Source: Diplonema japonicum
Taxonomy: Eukaryota; Euglenozoa; Diplonemea; Diplonemida; Diplonemidae
Assembly (NCBI GenBank): GCA_964019335.1
Contig: OZ025659.1
Coordinates: 558,001-622,000, forward strand
DNA length: 64,000 nt
Direction of reading: 5' to 3'
A program made the translations under genes and the position numbers. Positions 20,186 through 31,369 of the stretch are shown piece after piece; the stretch's first letter is position 1; every line of letters starts with the position of its first letter. A model generated the notes under the pieces. The model saw only the letters and a list, made by a program, of their open reading frames with translations, made no database searches and was not told the DNA's origin.

Positions 20186-21235
20186 ATGCACGCATTCTTA
20201 GCCTTGACGGCCTTCGCAGCGACAGCTGCTGCTGAGCATAAGATGTACATCAGTGTGAAAGGTGCATGCCCTGCAACAGAGAACGTCTTTGTGAGGGGGT
20301 CGCCTGTGAAGGTGTGCGGTGCGACCACTAAACTGGACGCGACCAAGAAGACATGCTACAAGCAGTTCGAGCAAAAAGAGGAGTGCTTCATCCCAGCATG
20401 CTACGAAGGGAAGATCCCCCCTTCGAACATGAAGGAGTGCCAGGCGAGTGCCAACGCTGTTGACGTGAACGACATGGGTGTGGACGTGAGGGCTGCCGCC
20501 CTTGCCCCCACGAGCTTCAGGGACAGCTTTCTCGCAGCCTTCCTCACCAACGATGTGAACTCCAACGGTCTGAGGTGGGGGTGGCCCGACATCCCGAACT
20601 CCGCGTTCCTGAACATCCCCGACTCGCTGGTGGGGCGTTTGGGACAGATCCCCAACGTGTACGTAGGTGGGGGGTTCAAGATCACCTTCGACTGCACCAT
20701 TGCTGGTGAGGGCGACATGTGTGACATCTTCGCCTTCATTTACAGGTGCCCGCCATGCACCTTCGCAAACGGGGGGACTCAGGACGGCGGAAGCTTCGTG
20801 CTTGACCTCCTCGCCGACGGGTGGGAGCCGTACAACTGCGACGTGCAGTTCCAGCTGGACCAGACGGTTCCTACCCACAAGCACGACACCATTGTGTACC
20901 ACAAGCAGATCCCGAAGCACGGGGTGAGGGAGACCGGGTACACCATCGCCCCTCAGGGTATTTTGGAGCTTGCTTGGTTCGCGACGAGCGAGGCGACGGC
21001 GCACTGCAAGGACTACAACGAGGCCCAGTGCAACACGATCCTCCCCGACGAGTGCAAGTGGGACATGGAGGCGCAGACCTGCAACCGTGTGCTGTGCCCT
21101 GTGAGGTCGCAGGGCCCCGACCGCGTGCACCTCCCGGGTCCTGGTGGACCCCACAAGCCCAAGGGTCCTTGGGTCCAGAAGTGCAAGGTGTGCGTCGACG
21201 AGGAGCGCGACATGTACATGCCCAAGCTGATTTAA
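20186..21235 (+). CDS. Secreted cysteine-rich family protein D, 349 aa
   Basis: Signal peptide MHAFLALTAFAATAAA, then the N-terminal module (GACPATENVFVRGSPVKVCG, KTC, ECFIPACY). A shorter linker leads to the conserved domain, with variants (LTNDVNSNGLRWGWPDIPNS, CDIFAFIYRCPPCTFANGG plus an extra TQDGGSF insertion, LELAWFATSEATAHC, LPDECKWD). It ends KCKVCVDEERDMYMPKLI. The Cys positions match the other members, so disulfide pairing is probably conserved. It has no membrane anchor and no catalytic motif I recognise. The gene ends the first cluster. Downstream is 2 kb of homopolymer before the piggyBac relic. Confidence 0.8.
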   Translation: MHAFLALTAFAATAAAEHKMYISVKGACPATENVFVRGSPVKVCGATTKLDATKKTCYKQFEQKEECFIPACYEGKIPPSNMKECQASANAVDVNDMGVDVRAAALAPTSFRDSFLAAFLTNDVNSNGLRWGWPDIPNSAFLNIPDSLVGRLGQIPNVYVGGGFKITFDCTIAGEGDMCDIFAFIYRCPPCTFANGGTQDGGSFVLDLLADGWEPYNCDVQFQLDQTVPTHKHDTIVYHKQIPKHGVRETGYTIAPQGILELAWFATSEATAHCKDYNEAQCNTILPDECKWDMEAQTCNRVLCPVRSQGPDRVHLPGPGGPHKPKGPWVQKCKVCVDEERDMYMPKLI

Positions 21236-21623
21236 GTTCGTTCGGTTGGGTTGGGAAAGATTCCCCTTCTACCTTTATTTCCCTCTTCATCCTTTCCCCA
21301 CCCTTGAGTACCGGAGAATAATATATGAAACAACAGATTCAAAAAAAAAAAGAAGCTTCTGTCGAACCCCTCCAGATATCCAATTATTAAAAAAAAAAAG
21401 AGAAAAAAAAAGAAACTGGTTATAAATAACGATTAAGATATTATCAGTACTGCTTTTTTTTCTCTTTTTTTTTTTTTTTTTTCCCCCGGCATCTGGAAAT
21501 CTTTACATTAAAAGATTATTTTGGGAGGGCGGTCCACACTTTAGTGTCTTGCGGCAAAACCTGCTGGGATTCTGGGCATCTCCAGGTATTCAAGGTTCCC
21601 CTTTTCTTAGGTTTATTACTTTC

Positions 21624-21668
<45 letters not shown>

Positions 21669-23339
21669 TGCGACTCGCAGTTTTTCTTTATGGTATTTCC
21701 TTGTCATTTTTTTAATTAAAGTTAGCTTTTCTGCTAGCTACCTTAAAAAAAATATTCAAAAAAAATTTCTTTTTTACGAAAAAGAAAACATGCCCATTAA
21801 TAAAAAAAGAAAATTAGAGGAAGGAATGGAAGAGAGAGGGGAAAAAAAAAAAAAAAAAAAAAAAAAAAAAGCAGAGAAGGGGAAAGAATGAAAAAAAAAT
21901 AAAACAAAAAAAAAAGGAGATCCATTTCCTCTTTTTTTTTTTTTTTAACCCTCTACTTTTTTGCTTTTTTTCCCCCCTCTCAACCTTCTTGTCTAGATCC
22001 AGATTCTACAGCCTCTTTCTTTTTACTTTTTATTTTTTGTGCAAGCACTTTATTTTATATCTTTTTCCTTCCCCAATCTCACTTTAAAACATCTTCCACT
22101 TTGCGAGAAGCAATGAAGATAGGGGGGGGAAGGGGACATTTTTTGAACCTAACAGACTTCGCCCTCCCCTTTTTTTCTAAGGTGTCCTACCCTTTCGGGC
22201 CTTTACTTTTCTTTCCCCTCTATTCTTTTTTTTTTTGATTTTTTCCGAAAAACGGAAAGAAAAAAAAAGAAGAAAGGGAAAAAGAAAAGGTAGCGAGAAG
22301 TTTCAAAAGAAAAAAAAAAAAAAAAGACTTCTTAAATAGCTTGGCTACACAACCGCTGGAAATCTCTTTTTTCGTGTTAAATCATTTTTTTTATGTTTTT
22401 TTTTTTTTTTTTTTTTTTCTTCAATTCCATATGGTTCTTGCCGCCCTGTGTTTTCACCCCTCTTTTTTATTTTTATTCCCGTCTTCAATCTGTGAGGAAA
22501 CAAGCCATGTTGTCATGGATTTTGTTTTCCTTGAGTTTTTTTTTCTTCTTCTTCTTTTTTTCACCTCTCCCACTTCGGTCCTTTGGCTTTAATAACTATT
22601 TCCACCACCACCATTTTCCTTGTTTTAAAATGCCTAGATTGTAATTCTGGGGACCGAAAATCCAAATCCTAACATACTTCTCTTTTCATTTAGCTCTTTC
22701 TTTTTTACTGTAAAACAAAAATTTCCAACTGGGACCCTTCTACTGGAAGATCCCATGAAACTGTGTAGAAGAAGAAAAAAAAAAATAACAGCCGAGGTGG
22801 CTGACCTGACACTACAAAGGCTGCCTTCGGCTACTTCTCATTAGGTTTGGAAGTGTTCCCCCGAAACTCTGCAAAAAGAAATCCAGGGGATTTTTTTTTT
22901 TTTTTTTTGCAAGAAAACAAAAAGGGAACGTTGGCAACATATTTCGGGTTTTACAAACTTCTCCAGGTTTTACCCGGTACGTACAAAACAACGACCAGCT
23001 CCTCTTTTTTTTTTGTTTTTGTTTTTAAATTCCCGCAATCATGTACCATTTCGGTTCCGATCTGATTTTGTTTTACAGTATTCCTCTTTTAAAAAAAAAA
23101 AAAGAATACCCCCCCGCCGCCCCCCCCCCCCCTATAATTCTTATTGCCTTATAAAATGGGTAGGCCTCTTTTTTCTTTTCTTTTCTTTTCTCCTTTTTTT
23201 TCCTCTTCCCCTGCCTCTCGTCTTTTTTTTCTCTTTATTTTTTTTCGTTTCAGCTTCTTATCAAAAGAACAAAGAACCGAAGGAATAACCATTTTGCGTC
23301 GTCAGGTTTCTGCAGACCACAGGACAACTTCAAATTCTC
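21236..23339. other. 2.1 kb homopolymer-rich intergenic region
   Basis: Dominated by T runs (for example 21630-21666), A runs (21841-21870) and mixed pyrimidine tracts. A few stretches of ordinary complexity (22740-22850, 22920-23060) carry no credible coding sequence. No RNA gene or repeat is supported. It may hold decayed insertions. Confidence 0.5.
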
Positions 23340-24795
23340 TTAACCCTTATCCGCCCAACGACTCATATATGAGTCGTTAATGGGGGTGTTGTTCCCTGTG
23401 TCCATCCAAACCTGAGTCTTGGATGAAAAAAAAAAAAAAAAAGAATGGAAAGATTTGGAAAATCTGCGTTTAATGCGCTATTTGTATCCATCTGAAACTT
23501 CATAGCTTCAACCTAGAACGGGGTACCGAGACACTGGGTGACACCCAAAATATGGGTATTTTCCTGATTTTCTCTTGACTTTTTCCCTATGAATTTCTTT
23601 TTGAGTCACTCGCAGGCCCTTATCAAAATCAACAAGCCAGCACACACTGGGGACAGCCCCCAGCCTCATTTAGGCTTTTTAGACCTGTTTGCTGGTGACG
23701 AGGCACCCGTATCTGACAAAGAGTCTGGTGAATCTCTATTTCTGACAAGGAGTATGATGAAGAACAGGGGGAAGAGGAAGAGGAGGAAGGGGAAGAAGCA
23801 GCCTCTATCAAGGGGGATTTGACCGACTATTGGTCGGAAATGTCGAAGAACCGGTTCAAAGTGATCCTGCGGTACCTGCACCTTGCCAATCCTGCTGCCA
23901 GAGAAACCGACAAGCTGCGTCTGATCCGCCCGTTCATCGATCTCGTGAAAGGGAAATGGGTGAAGGCTCTGACCCCTGAACAAAATTTGTCAGTGGACCA
24001 CCCCTCCGTCAGTTTGTACCGACGAACGTAATCAATGGGGTTATTCTCAACGAAAGCAGCACGGGGTACTGCCCCGACATGATGGTGGGGTTGACACCTA
24101 CAGGGAAACACCAAAGACTGTTGTGGGAAGGCTCTTCTCCACATACGAGAACAAAGGTACGAGAACAAAGGTTATGATTTGTATATCGACAACTGGTATA
24201 GCGGTGTTCAGCTCTTCCACGAGTTGAAGGGCGTGGGGATACACTGCTGTGGAGCGATTTGCAAAAATAGGCGGGGTCTGCCCAATGTAAGTGCCATGGA
24301 AGCAGGTAGCGTGACGTATCAGAACAACGCTGGCCTGGTCTACCTTGCTTGGTCGGACAGACGAGATGTGCACCTATCTACCTTACCTGTGGGTGAAGAG
24401 TTTGGGCAAGGTTTTGCGACATCCGATCAATGCACCTCCATGGCTCGAAAACATTAAACATTTGGTGGAATGAACGCAGATTTTCAAGATCTTTGTTTTG
24501 AGGCAGATGTGCAAGGACAGCGGCAGAATAGCCACAGGACAGGCCTGAAAGGGAAGATTTCTGAGTGCTGGTAAGGCTGAAATCACTGTTGTGGGGCCAC
24601 CTACTCACGACCCTGAACATTGGCTTCTTATTGATCGAAATCACAAAACCTTTAGTGGAATGAACGCAGATTTCAAATATCTTTCAAATGCGTACCTCGA
24701 ACCAGTCTTCAGCATGTCCGACCCATGCCAACAAGGGACCAAAATCGGGAAAATCCAAAAATCAATTCAACCCCCCCTGGGCTGATAAGGGTTAA
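23340..24795 (+). mobile_element. piggyBac-type DNA transposon relic, copy 1
   Basis: Bounded on both sides by TTAA, the piggyBac target site (23340-23343 and 24792-24795). Ends are CCCTTATCCGCCCA and TGGGCTGATAAGGG, imperfect inverted repeats of about 14 bp. A 22-bp perfect palindrome AACGACTCATATATGAGTCGTT lies inside the left end. The interior keeps piggyBac transposase pieces: DYWSEMSKNRFKVILRYLHL, LRLIRPFIDLV, LDQNLSVD-like (PEQNLSVD), YIDNWYSGVQL (second catalytic Asp region) and VYLAWSDRRDVHLST (third Asp region). The frame is broken at several points, including a tandem 14-bp repeat ACGAGAACAAAGGT near 24146-24173. It is very close to the copy at 43441 (98-99% by eye). Confidence 0.85.
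23587..24457 (+). pseudogene. Broken piggyBac transposase
   Basis: Transposase fragments in at least three frames: about 23589-23822, 23819-24031 and 24179-24457. Short internal frames end in stops shared with the other copy. The repeat ACGAGAACAAAGGT causes one frame change, and a TAA after ARKH ends the last fragment. Two of the three catalytic Asp regions can be placed. The product cannot be functional as written, so the element would need transposase from elsewhere. Confidence 0.8.
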
Positions 24796-25339
24796 GGTAG
24801 CCAAATGCCTCGTCTTCTAATTAAAAACGCGCATGAATGGACCAATGAGATTCCTTCTGCCCCTACCTACTATCTGGCGAAACAGCAGTCAAGGGAACGG
24901 ACCCCACCGGCCCATTTTATGGTCTCTATGGGTGCCAACTCCTTTACTCATGAAGGCTGGACCTCGTCCGTAGCTGTTTTGGTTGTACTTTTGCGTTTTT
25001 TAGACACAGCCTATCTACCCACTTGGTGGGTGGATAGCAAGGTAAGGTGATGCAGCGCAGCATGAAATGCAGTTGAAAATACTCCTCACAACAGTCGTTC
25101 TTGGAGATCCAGGGGTCGGGGGGGCGAAAAAGTACTTAGAGAAAAAGAAAATTCACTTTTAAATATTTACGCCTTGGAGTACTATGGGCTTTAACAATAT
25201 TATTGTCGAGACTAAAAACTAGTTGTTGGCAGCGTAATGAGCTATTTTATTGGGTAAAAATCCCTCTTCGTGGGCACAAACAAATGAAGCGCCAAACTAG
25301 TTTTTCTTCTACAAGAAAAGGGGGGAACATAAGGGTGAA
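24796..25339. other. Unique sequence between piggyBac relic and duplicated block
   Basis: Ordinary-complexity DNA with one 81-codon + strand frame at 24805-25050 (contains HEWTNEIPSAPTYYLAK and THEGWTSSVAVL). I recognise no family and cannot tell whether it is a gene remnant or chance. Nothing else is seen. Confidence 0.4.
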
Positions 25340-25559
25340 CTCGTGCCGAGCGCATCACTGGAAGAAAGCATCACATCTTCCTATTCGATGCTTACACGCA
25401 GTTGAGGAGACTACCTGCCTGATTGCGGGAGGCGGGTGTGCGTCTATCTTTGCACAAGCGACACCACAACAAAAGAAAAAAAAAAAAGAAAAAAAAAAGG
25501 AAAACCACCACCACACAAACAGGTTTACAACTTCCAACACTTTTACACAACAAGATAAG

Positions 25560-26645
25560 ATGATGCAGCGTGCTGCTCTACTCGTGCTGGCGGCCTTGGC
25601 GGCTGAGGCCTCGACAGGGGTCCCTATGGAGATCATGGTGAAGAACTGGTGCGGGAGCCCCTTGAAGAACATCGTGTACACTGTAGAAGGGAGGGGGGCG
25701 CAGGTGTGCGGGGCGATGTTCGAGCTGGACGAGGCGAGGAAGACCTGCAGGAGAGGGACGCAGTACGAGTGCTACATCCCGAAGTGCTTCTCGAACGGAG
25801 AGGCGGTACCCTTGAAGGACGGGAAGGCGGTCCCCCCGTGTGACGTGAACCCGGCGGCGATCGACCCGACGGTGCCTGTTCCTCCGAAGACCGGAAACGG
25901 GGCGGGCCTCGTCCCCGACACGACTGTGACAACCAGCTTCGTGGCGAGGGCCCTCACGAACCTCCCGAACAGCCAAGGGCTGAGGGAAGGGTGGCCCGAC
26001 ATCCCGAACTCCGCCTTCCTGAACTACCCGCAGTCCCTGGTGAACCGTTTGGGGCAGATCCCCAACGTCTACATCGACAACACCTTCGAGATCCGCTTCG
26101 CCTGCACCTCGGGAGGGGCGGACGACAAGTGCGACCTCTTCGCCTTCATCTACAGGTGCCCTCCCTGCACCTTCTCGAACGGAGGGGACTTCACGACGAA
26201 GCTCCTCGCCGACGGGTGGGAGCCGTACAACTGCGACGTGAAGTTCCAGCTTGACCAGACGGTGCCCACCCACGAGCACTCCACCCTCGTCTACCACAGG
26301 CAGATGGACAAGCACGACATGAGGGAGACGGACAAGTGGTACACCATCAAGGCCGACTCCCTTCTGGAGCTGTCCTGGTTCGCGACGAGCAGGGCGACGG
26401 CGCACTGCAGCGACCACGACGGCGACGAAGCGATGTGCATGACCGACCTTCCCGACGAGTGCCAGTGGGACGCGCAGACGCAGAGCTGCAACCGTGTGCT
26501 GTGCCCGGCAAAGTCGCAGGGTCCCGACCGTGTGCACCTCCCGGGTCCCAATGGAAACCCCAGCAAGCCCAAGGGTCCTTGGGTCCAGAAGTGCAAGGTG
26601 TGCGTCGACGAGGAGCGCGACATGTACATGCCCAATCTGAAGTAG
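25560..26645 (+). CDS. Secreted cysteine-rich family protein C, 361 aa (copy 2)
   Basis: Protein sequence identical to the gene at 18374, and the nucleotide sequence appears identical through the coding region. I use the same ATG because it gives the signal peptide MMQRAALLVLAALAAEASTG. A longer in-frame extension upstream (from 25203) begins outside the duplicated block and is not credible. Features of the family apply: N-terminal Cys module, conserved domain, KCKVCVDEERDMYMP end. The 3' flank 50-60 bp after the stop is the site where the LINE fragment begins, so this copy may have an altered 3' UTR. Confidence 0.8.
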   Translation: MMQRAALLVLAALAAEASTGVPMEIMVKNWCGSPLKNIVYTVEGRGAQVCGAMFELDEARKTCRRGTQYECYIPKCFSNGEAVPLKDGKAVPPCDVNPAAIDPTVPVPPKTGNGAGLVPDTTVTTSFVARALTNLPNSQGLREGWPDIPNSAFLNYPQSLVNRLGQIPNVYIDNTFEIRFACTSGGADDKCDLFAFIYRCPPCTFSNGGDFTTKLLADGWEPYNCDVKFQLDQTVPTHEHSTLVYHRQMDKHDMRETDKWYTIKADSLLELSWFATSRATAHCSDHDGDEAMCMTDLPDECQWDAQTQSCNRVLCPAKSQGPDRVHLPGPNGNPSKPKGPWVQKCKVCVDEERDMYMPNLK

Positions 26646-26767
26646 GGCTTCCTCAAGACTGGTGGCGTGAGAAAGAAACTGACATGTATTGTGTTAACCT
26701 TTTTAAGAAGTTGCTCGTACGCCAGGCGCGTTTATGAAGCAACCAAAGTCATTCTTCTTTTTTTTGA

Positions 26768-27498
26768 TGGCCCCTGTGTCTTGAGCTACACGCAATACTG
26801 CCGAGAGGACATGCCTTTGCATACCTGGAAAAACTGCAACGATACTTGGCCGTGGTGGTTGAGAAGCGGGACGTGGAGCTCGTGCAGAAGGAGGACGTCA
26901 ACACACAGCCGCTACCGTGGGAACGAAATGTAGTAGGAAAGAGATGCCCCGTTCCGATAGCAGGCGAGCTCGAGGGAGTGGGTGGGGTCCTGTCCCAGTA
27001 CCTGAACCCGCTGCTACAATGGTTGTCACAGCTGCGCTGGGTGGAGAAGGACACCGCCTCGGAGGTGTCGGCGGTGGAGCTAGCCATTGACTTCGAATGG
27101 ACGACCGGTAAATCATTAGGAGGCCTGCTGGAAGATAGGGCACGCAGAATCAAGGCCCTAATCGTAAAGATAAACGCAGCGTGCAGGGCACGGAAGAAGC
27201 GACGCCCCTTCCCAGCGGATGAGCAGAAAAGGGTGAAATCCCTCATCGCCATAGGAGGAAAGGCAGCTATAGGCTTCTCCAGGAGGCCCATTTTTGCTAC
27301 CCAGTCCACGCACGACAAGCTGATGGATTTGAAGGCCGCCTACAAGCGGGATCGCATCACACGACTCCGCAAGACGCTCACAGCCACAATCGGGATGAAA
27401 GCAATGCTCCAGAAGGGGAGTATTAACAGATAGACCCCCCCCCTCCCATAGGGCGGCCCTCTAGCGGGGGGCTTGTCCTGTACTTTGAGTTTTTTTTT
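26768..27498 (+). mobile_element. 5'-truncated non-LTR retrotransposon (LINE), copy 1
   Basis: Encodes only the C-terminal part of a LINE polyprotein, from WPLCLELHAILPRG (about 26772) through EKLQRYLAVVVEKRD and RRPFPADEQKRVKSL to KAMLQKGSINR, stop at 27431-27433. It is colinear with the element at 53.3-54.7 kb. After the stop comes a ~55-bp 3' UTR ending GTCCTGTACTTTGAGTTTTT. The T run is the 3' terminus shared with the other copies. It lies in the 3' flank of the duplicated secreted-protein gene, so it inserted after the duplication or into one parental copy. Confidence 0.8.
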
Positions 27499-28461
27499 TA
27501 TTTGTAGACGGTTTCTTTCTCTTTTTTATTTTTTGATTTTATCCCTCCTTGTTTAGGAAGAAAGGGGTGCAGGCTTCTTATTATTAATTGATTGCTTCCC
27601 AGAAGGGTGCAAGTAGCCTGAAAGCACACTTTGCACACCATCCCTGAAATGAGTACGAACGAAGATGCATCTATGTTCTCCTATCCGCACAGTACTTCAT
27701 GAAAGCACTGTGAAGAACAAGTAGGTGTTGTAGAAACCCTTTTTCTTCCCTTTCTTTGGCACAAAGAATCTTTTAGCAATCTATCGTGGCCAGGTTTTTT
27801 TTTCTTAATTTTTGACTCCCCCTTTCCCACTTTGATAACATCAGCCCCCTCCCCATTATCTCTGCTTTGGTTTACTTCTTACCACCGCAGATCCTGTACC
27901 TTCTTCGATGCACACCTCTCTCCTTTTGAAATACGCGGAAAGGATGGATTGTTCAGAAGTTGGTGTTCCTCCCTCTAGTTCTTTCATTTTTTTATATCTG
28001 ACACAGTATAAAGTTAATGTGTTGCTGTGGACGGTTTCTTTCTTTTTTTGTTTGAACTTATCTCCCTTCTTTTTGTTTAAAAAAAGGGGGGGTGCAGGCT
28101 TTCTTATTATACTTGCTTCCCAGAACACCTTCCCAGGATGCAAGTAGCCTGCAAGCACACATTTTACCCACGACCACGACAAGATGCATCTATGTTCTCC
28201 GATATGTACTTTAGGAAAGCACTGTAAGAAGAACAAGTAAAGTAGGTGTATGCTAGCTCTCGTGGCCAGGTTTTCTTAATTTATGACTTCCCTTATTGCA
28301 AGCAAAACAAGCGCCAAGGATAGTTTTTTTATTTTATTTTTATTATTATTTTATTTTATTTGACGTACCATTCTTTTGCTTTACACGTATTTCTTCTTTT
28401 TTCCCCACCACAAAAAAAAAAACCCCCCACAAGAAAAAAGAGAGGGAAAAAAAAAAAAAAA
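27499..28461. other. Repeated 3'-flank DNA and intergenic
   Basis: 27500-27989 continues the duplicated block. 28010-28285 is a third, more diverged copy of the same flank (GGACGGTTTCTTTC, GATGCAAGTAGCCTGCAAGC, GATGCATCTATGTTCTCC, CGTGGCCAGG), so this flank is tandemly repeated. The rest is T- and A-rich. No gene is supported. Confidence 0.6.
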
Positions 28462-29320
28462 ATGAGTTATAAATTATCGACGATATTGTTAGTGGTCTCG
28501 GTGGTCTGTGTTGGGACAGGGAGGTGTGAGGATGAAGACGTGGGTGACGAAATTGTCTTCATGGACCGTGATGCGGTATGTTACGAAAGTGGAAAAAAAA
28601 AAAAAACCTTTTAAACAGCAAATTGCGAACATTGAACTGGAGCTTGCTGAGGCCAAGCGACACGCGTCCCCATTTAAAGCCAGGTACGAGAACGTCCTGA
28701 TGGAGCAAAGGAGGGTTGATAACGGGTGGTTTGGCATGGGGGCGGAAGCAAAAAGAATGCAGCCTATTGTTGACGAGGCTCATGCGGAGTTTCAAAATGC
28801 GCAGCGGGAGGTAGATATCCTGCGTGCCCAAATCAAACCACTGTACGGGGTTGTTTCTGTGCAACACCTCACAGAGCACCGTGAGGCCATCCACCAGTCC
28901 TTTCAAAACTCTGTCAAAATGGCACAAAACCACATGTGGTGGGACTTCATACTTGGGAACTCACGTTCCGACTCAGTGGAAGGGGCTCTTATGAATCTCC
29001 TCATGTCCTTTATGGCCGGGCTTTCCATCGGTTACGTGATAGGCTTCATCCAATTCATCATCACGGCACCATTCACCATATTCCAGTACTGCAGCTCCAT
29101 CACAGACCTTCCTGCTGCTATTTTTATGTGGATTGTTGGAATGGTATGGAGGGGGGGGAAGAAAGAAGAATAAAATAATAAGGTGCTCTTTCTGCTCCCG
29201 ATCCTCGGGGTCTACTTCACTTGCGTTGCCGTTAATGCGAACCGCAGGAGGGGAGCGGGGGCGAATATGGCCATGCCCGAGATGAGGCGTAGAATTAGAG
29301 TGGGTGGTGGTGGTTATTGA
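28462..29320 (+). CDS. Membrane protein with signal peptide and coiled coil, 258 aa, three exons
   Basis: Exons 28462-28575, 28619-29143 and 29183-29320, GT-AG and in frame. Without the last splice the frame would stop at 29171. Splicing adds a clear hydrophobic segment (VLFLLPILGVYFTCVAV) and a basic Gly-rich tail, which supports the intron. Layout: signal sequence (1-20), acidic patch, coiled coil (about 39-100, QIANIELELAEAKRH onward), then two or three membrane spans from about 170 (NLLMSFMAGLSIGYVIGFIQFIITAPF, AIFMWIVGMVLFLLPIL). I do not recognise the family. The second intron is almost pure purine. Confidence 0.65.
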
Positions 29321-29613
29321 AGGGGGACGGTGCAAAAAAAAAAAGTGTTAATATTTCTTCCCCTATATTTTTTTGACTCAGGGGAAGACAAACAAAAAAA
29401 AAAAAAAAAAAGAACAACGGTTACAAAAAGTAAGAGTTTTTTTTTTTCCCCCTTCTCTTTTCTTAGAAAGGAGGCCTTTTTTTTTTTTAGCCCACCTTTT
29501 TTTTTTATTCCCCCAATGGGGTGGGTGGGGGTACTGAATAAAGCACTTTTAAAAATGAGAATTACCTATTTTTTTTTTTTGTTTCCTACTCTCCCGGCTG
29601 TCTTTTTTTTACG
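29321..29613. other. Homopolymer-rich gap before LINE copy 2
   Basis: A and T runs, no gene. The T run near 29606 abuts the 5' end of the LINE fragment. Confidence 0.5.
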
Positions 29614-31256
29614 GTGTGCCTGCAGCCCACCAGGACGAAGAACACAAGGATCGCCACGGCGCTGGATGCTGTCGACAGGCTCACAGTGACCCAAATCACG
29701 AGAACGCGTAAGGCCCAACTGATAGAAGACTGCATCCTACCTGCGGCGCTCTACGGAGTGCTCTACACACCACCCACGGACTCGCTCTTGGACTCCCTCA
29801 GGAAGAAGATTACCTCTTGCATATGGGGCCCACACAACCCAACACGCTCGTCAGGCGCCCTCCTCGGGGTGGCTTTCAAAGGACACAGGCTGGACCCGTA
29901 CTCAGCAGCCGCATACCGCAGGATCACAACGTTTGCGCGGATGATGAGGAGCGACGGTGAGTCCAGTTCACTCGTCAGGGCGTGCAGAGACGGCTACAAG
30001 GAGGCCGCCCGGAACGGAAACCCCCTCGCCCCGCGCGGGATACTCGGACAGACCCACGAGCTGCTGGAGGAACTAGGGTCCAGCTGGGCGCATTTCGCGC
30101 GGCAATGGGTCCCCCTAGAGCCTGGGGCACTGAAGCATGAGGTCAGGAAGCTCCTGAAGGTCCACCTGCGAGCGAACCTCGTGGAGAGCAGACCCTCCTT
30201 TCAGGGGACGGGCGACATCGACGAAGTGGCAACCAACGGGCTACACCTGCACCTGGCGAACCGCAACCCTCCCAAAGCACGAAGGGTCCTGCAAGTGATA
30301 ACTGGGGCTGTTTTCCCGTTCCACCCCAAGATTATCAACGACACGGTCGGGGGGCGGACGAAATGCATGGGCTGCGACGCTACTTTCGACATTTCGGAAC
30401 ACACGGCGAGACTCCTGGAGCACACCCTCTGGGACTGTCAGGCGCACGAGCACATCAGGACAGCTTCCGAGACGCGGGCAGCGCTGTGCACACAACGTAA
30501 CCAGTGGCCCCGGTGCACGCAACTGCACGGCATCGCGACAGTGGGACTCGGGCTGGACACTGCCGAGTTGCAGCTGATGATGGCGGAGATCACTGGTAGC
30601 TTACAACTCACCTTTGCACGGAAAAAGACGATGGACTTCAGCGTTCACCTGTGGAACAGGCCTTTCGAGAAGGGGAGTTTGCTCAAGCCACGGTCACTGA
30701 GGTGGTACTACGACAATGGTTTGAGGCAACAGTGCCTCCCACGGCTCATCCCGCACGTCATCCGATGGCTCTCTGCCCTTCACTGGGGCACGACAGGTGG
30801 ACAGGTCTCCAGGCTTGAGCTGGCCATAGACTTCATTGCCACGGTGGGACTCTCACCTTGTGAAGAGGGTGAGGACATCCAAGTGAGCGCGCGTGTAATA
30901 GGCCGGGTGATAACGGCACTAGAACGCATCCACACCAGTAAGGGCATAGCGCCCCTCATCCCAGCTGCGTCAGTAGTTTCTGTCCACTCCCTGCGCACGT
31001 TGGGTTACTACAACAGCTCCGTAAGGGGCTACTCCTCTAGACCGGTATTCGCCTCCCCGGTGACCCGCCACATCCTTGAGAAACAACTGTACAACTATTG
31101 TGTCCTTACCAACTCGGTTGAGGGTTTTATACCTAAGGTACCGAGGAGGGTGAACGAGGGGCCGAAGGCCACACCACAGCAGAAAGGTTCGATCAAGAGA
31201 TAGATTGAGACTCTTCAGGCGTCCTGCCACATACCGCAGGTACCCTTAAATGTCTC

Positions 31257-31289
<33 letters not shown>

Positions 31290-31296
31290 GAGTTTC
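29614..31296 (+). mobile_element. 5'-truncated non-LTR retrotransposon (LINE), copy 2
   Basis: A long open stretch (to stop 31201-31203) encodes the C-terminal half of a LINE polyprotein. RT thumb-like sequence (RTKNTRIATALDAVDRL, LPAALYG) is followed by FKGHRLDPYSAAAYRR, a CCHC-like knuckle (CMGC..H..LLEHTLWDC) and a basic end (TPQQKGSIKR). There is no RT catalytic core or endonuclease, so it is 5'-truncated. It is a diverged relative of the copies at 26.8 and 53.3 kb. The 3' UTR includes a T26-type run and ends ACTTTTGAGTTT, matching the terminal motif of the other copies. About 525 codons remain open, which suggests recent insertion or selection. Confidence 0.8.
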
Positions 31297-31369
31297 TTAA
31301 ATCTATTAGGAGAGGGAGGGGAGGGGAGGCGGTGAGAGAAAAAAAAAATAAAAATAAGAAGAAAAAAAA

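Larger units (their letters stand above)
25340..27989 (+). repeat. Segmental duplication, copy 2 (interrupted by a LINE)
   Basis: Matches 18154-20047. The first ~1.34 kb is a gap-free match, then the flank is interrupted at about 26700-27495 by a 5'-truncated LINE and resumes at ATTTGTAGACGGTTTCTTTC. Relative to copy 1 the resumed flank lacks a ~35-bp segment (GACACCCTCCCCGTGGCCAG region) and has small indels. Confidence 0.85.

Noticed and set aside
25203-25559. N-terminal extension of family gene C copy 2
   Set aside because: The extension starts outside the duplicated block and would bury the signal peptide. Copy 1 has no such extension.
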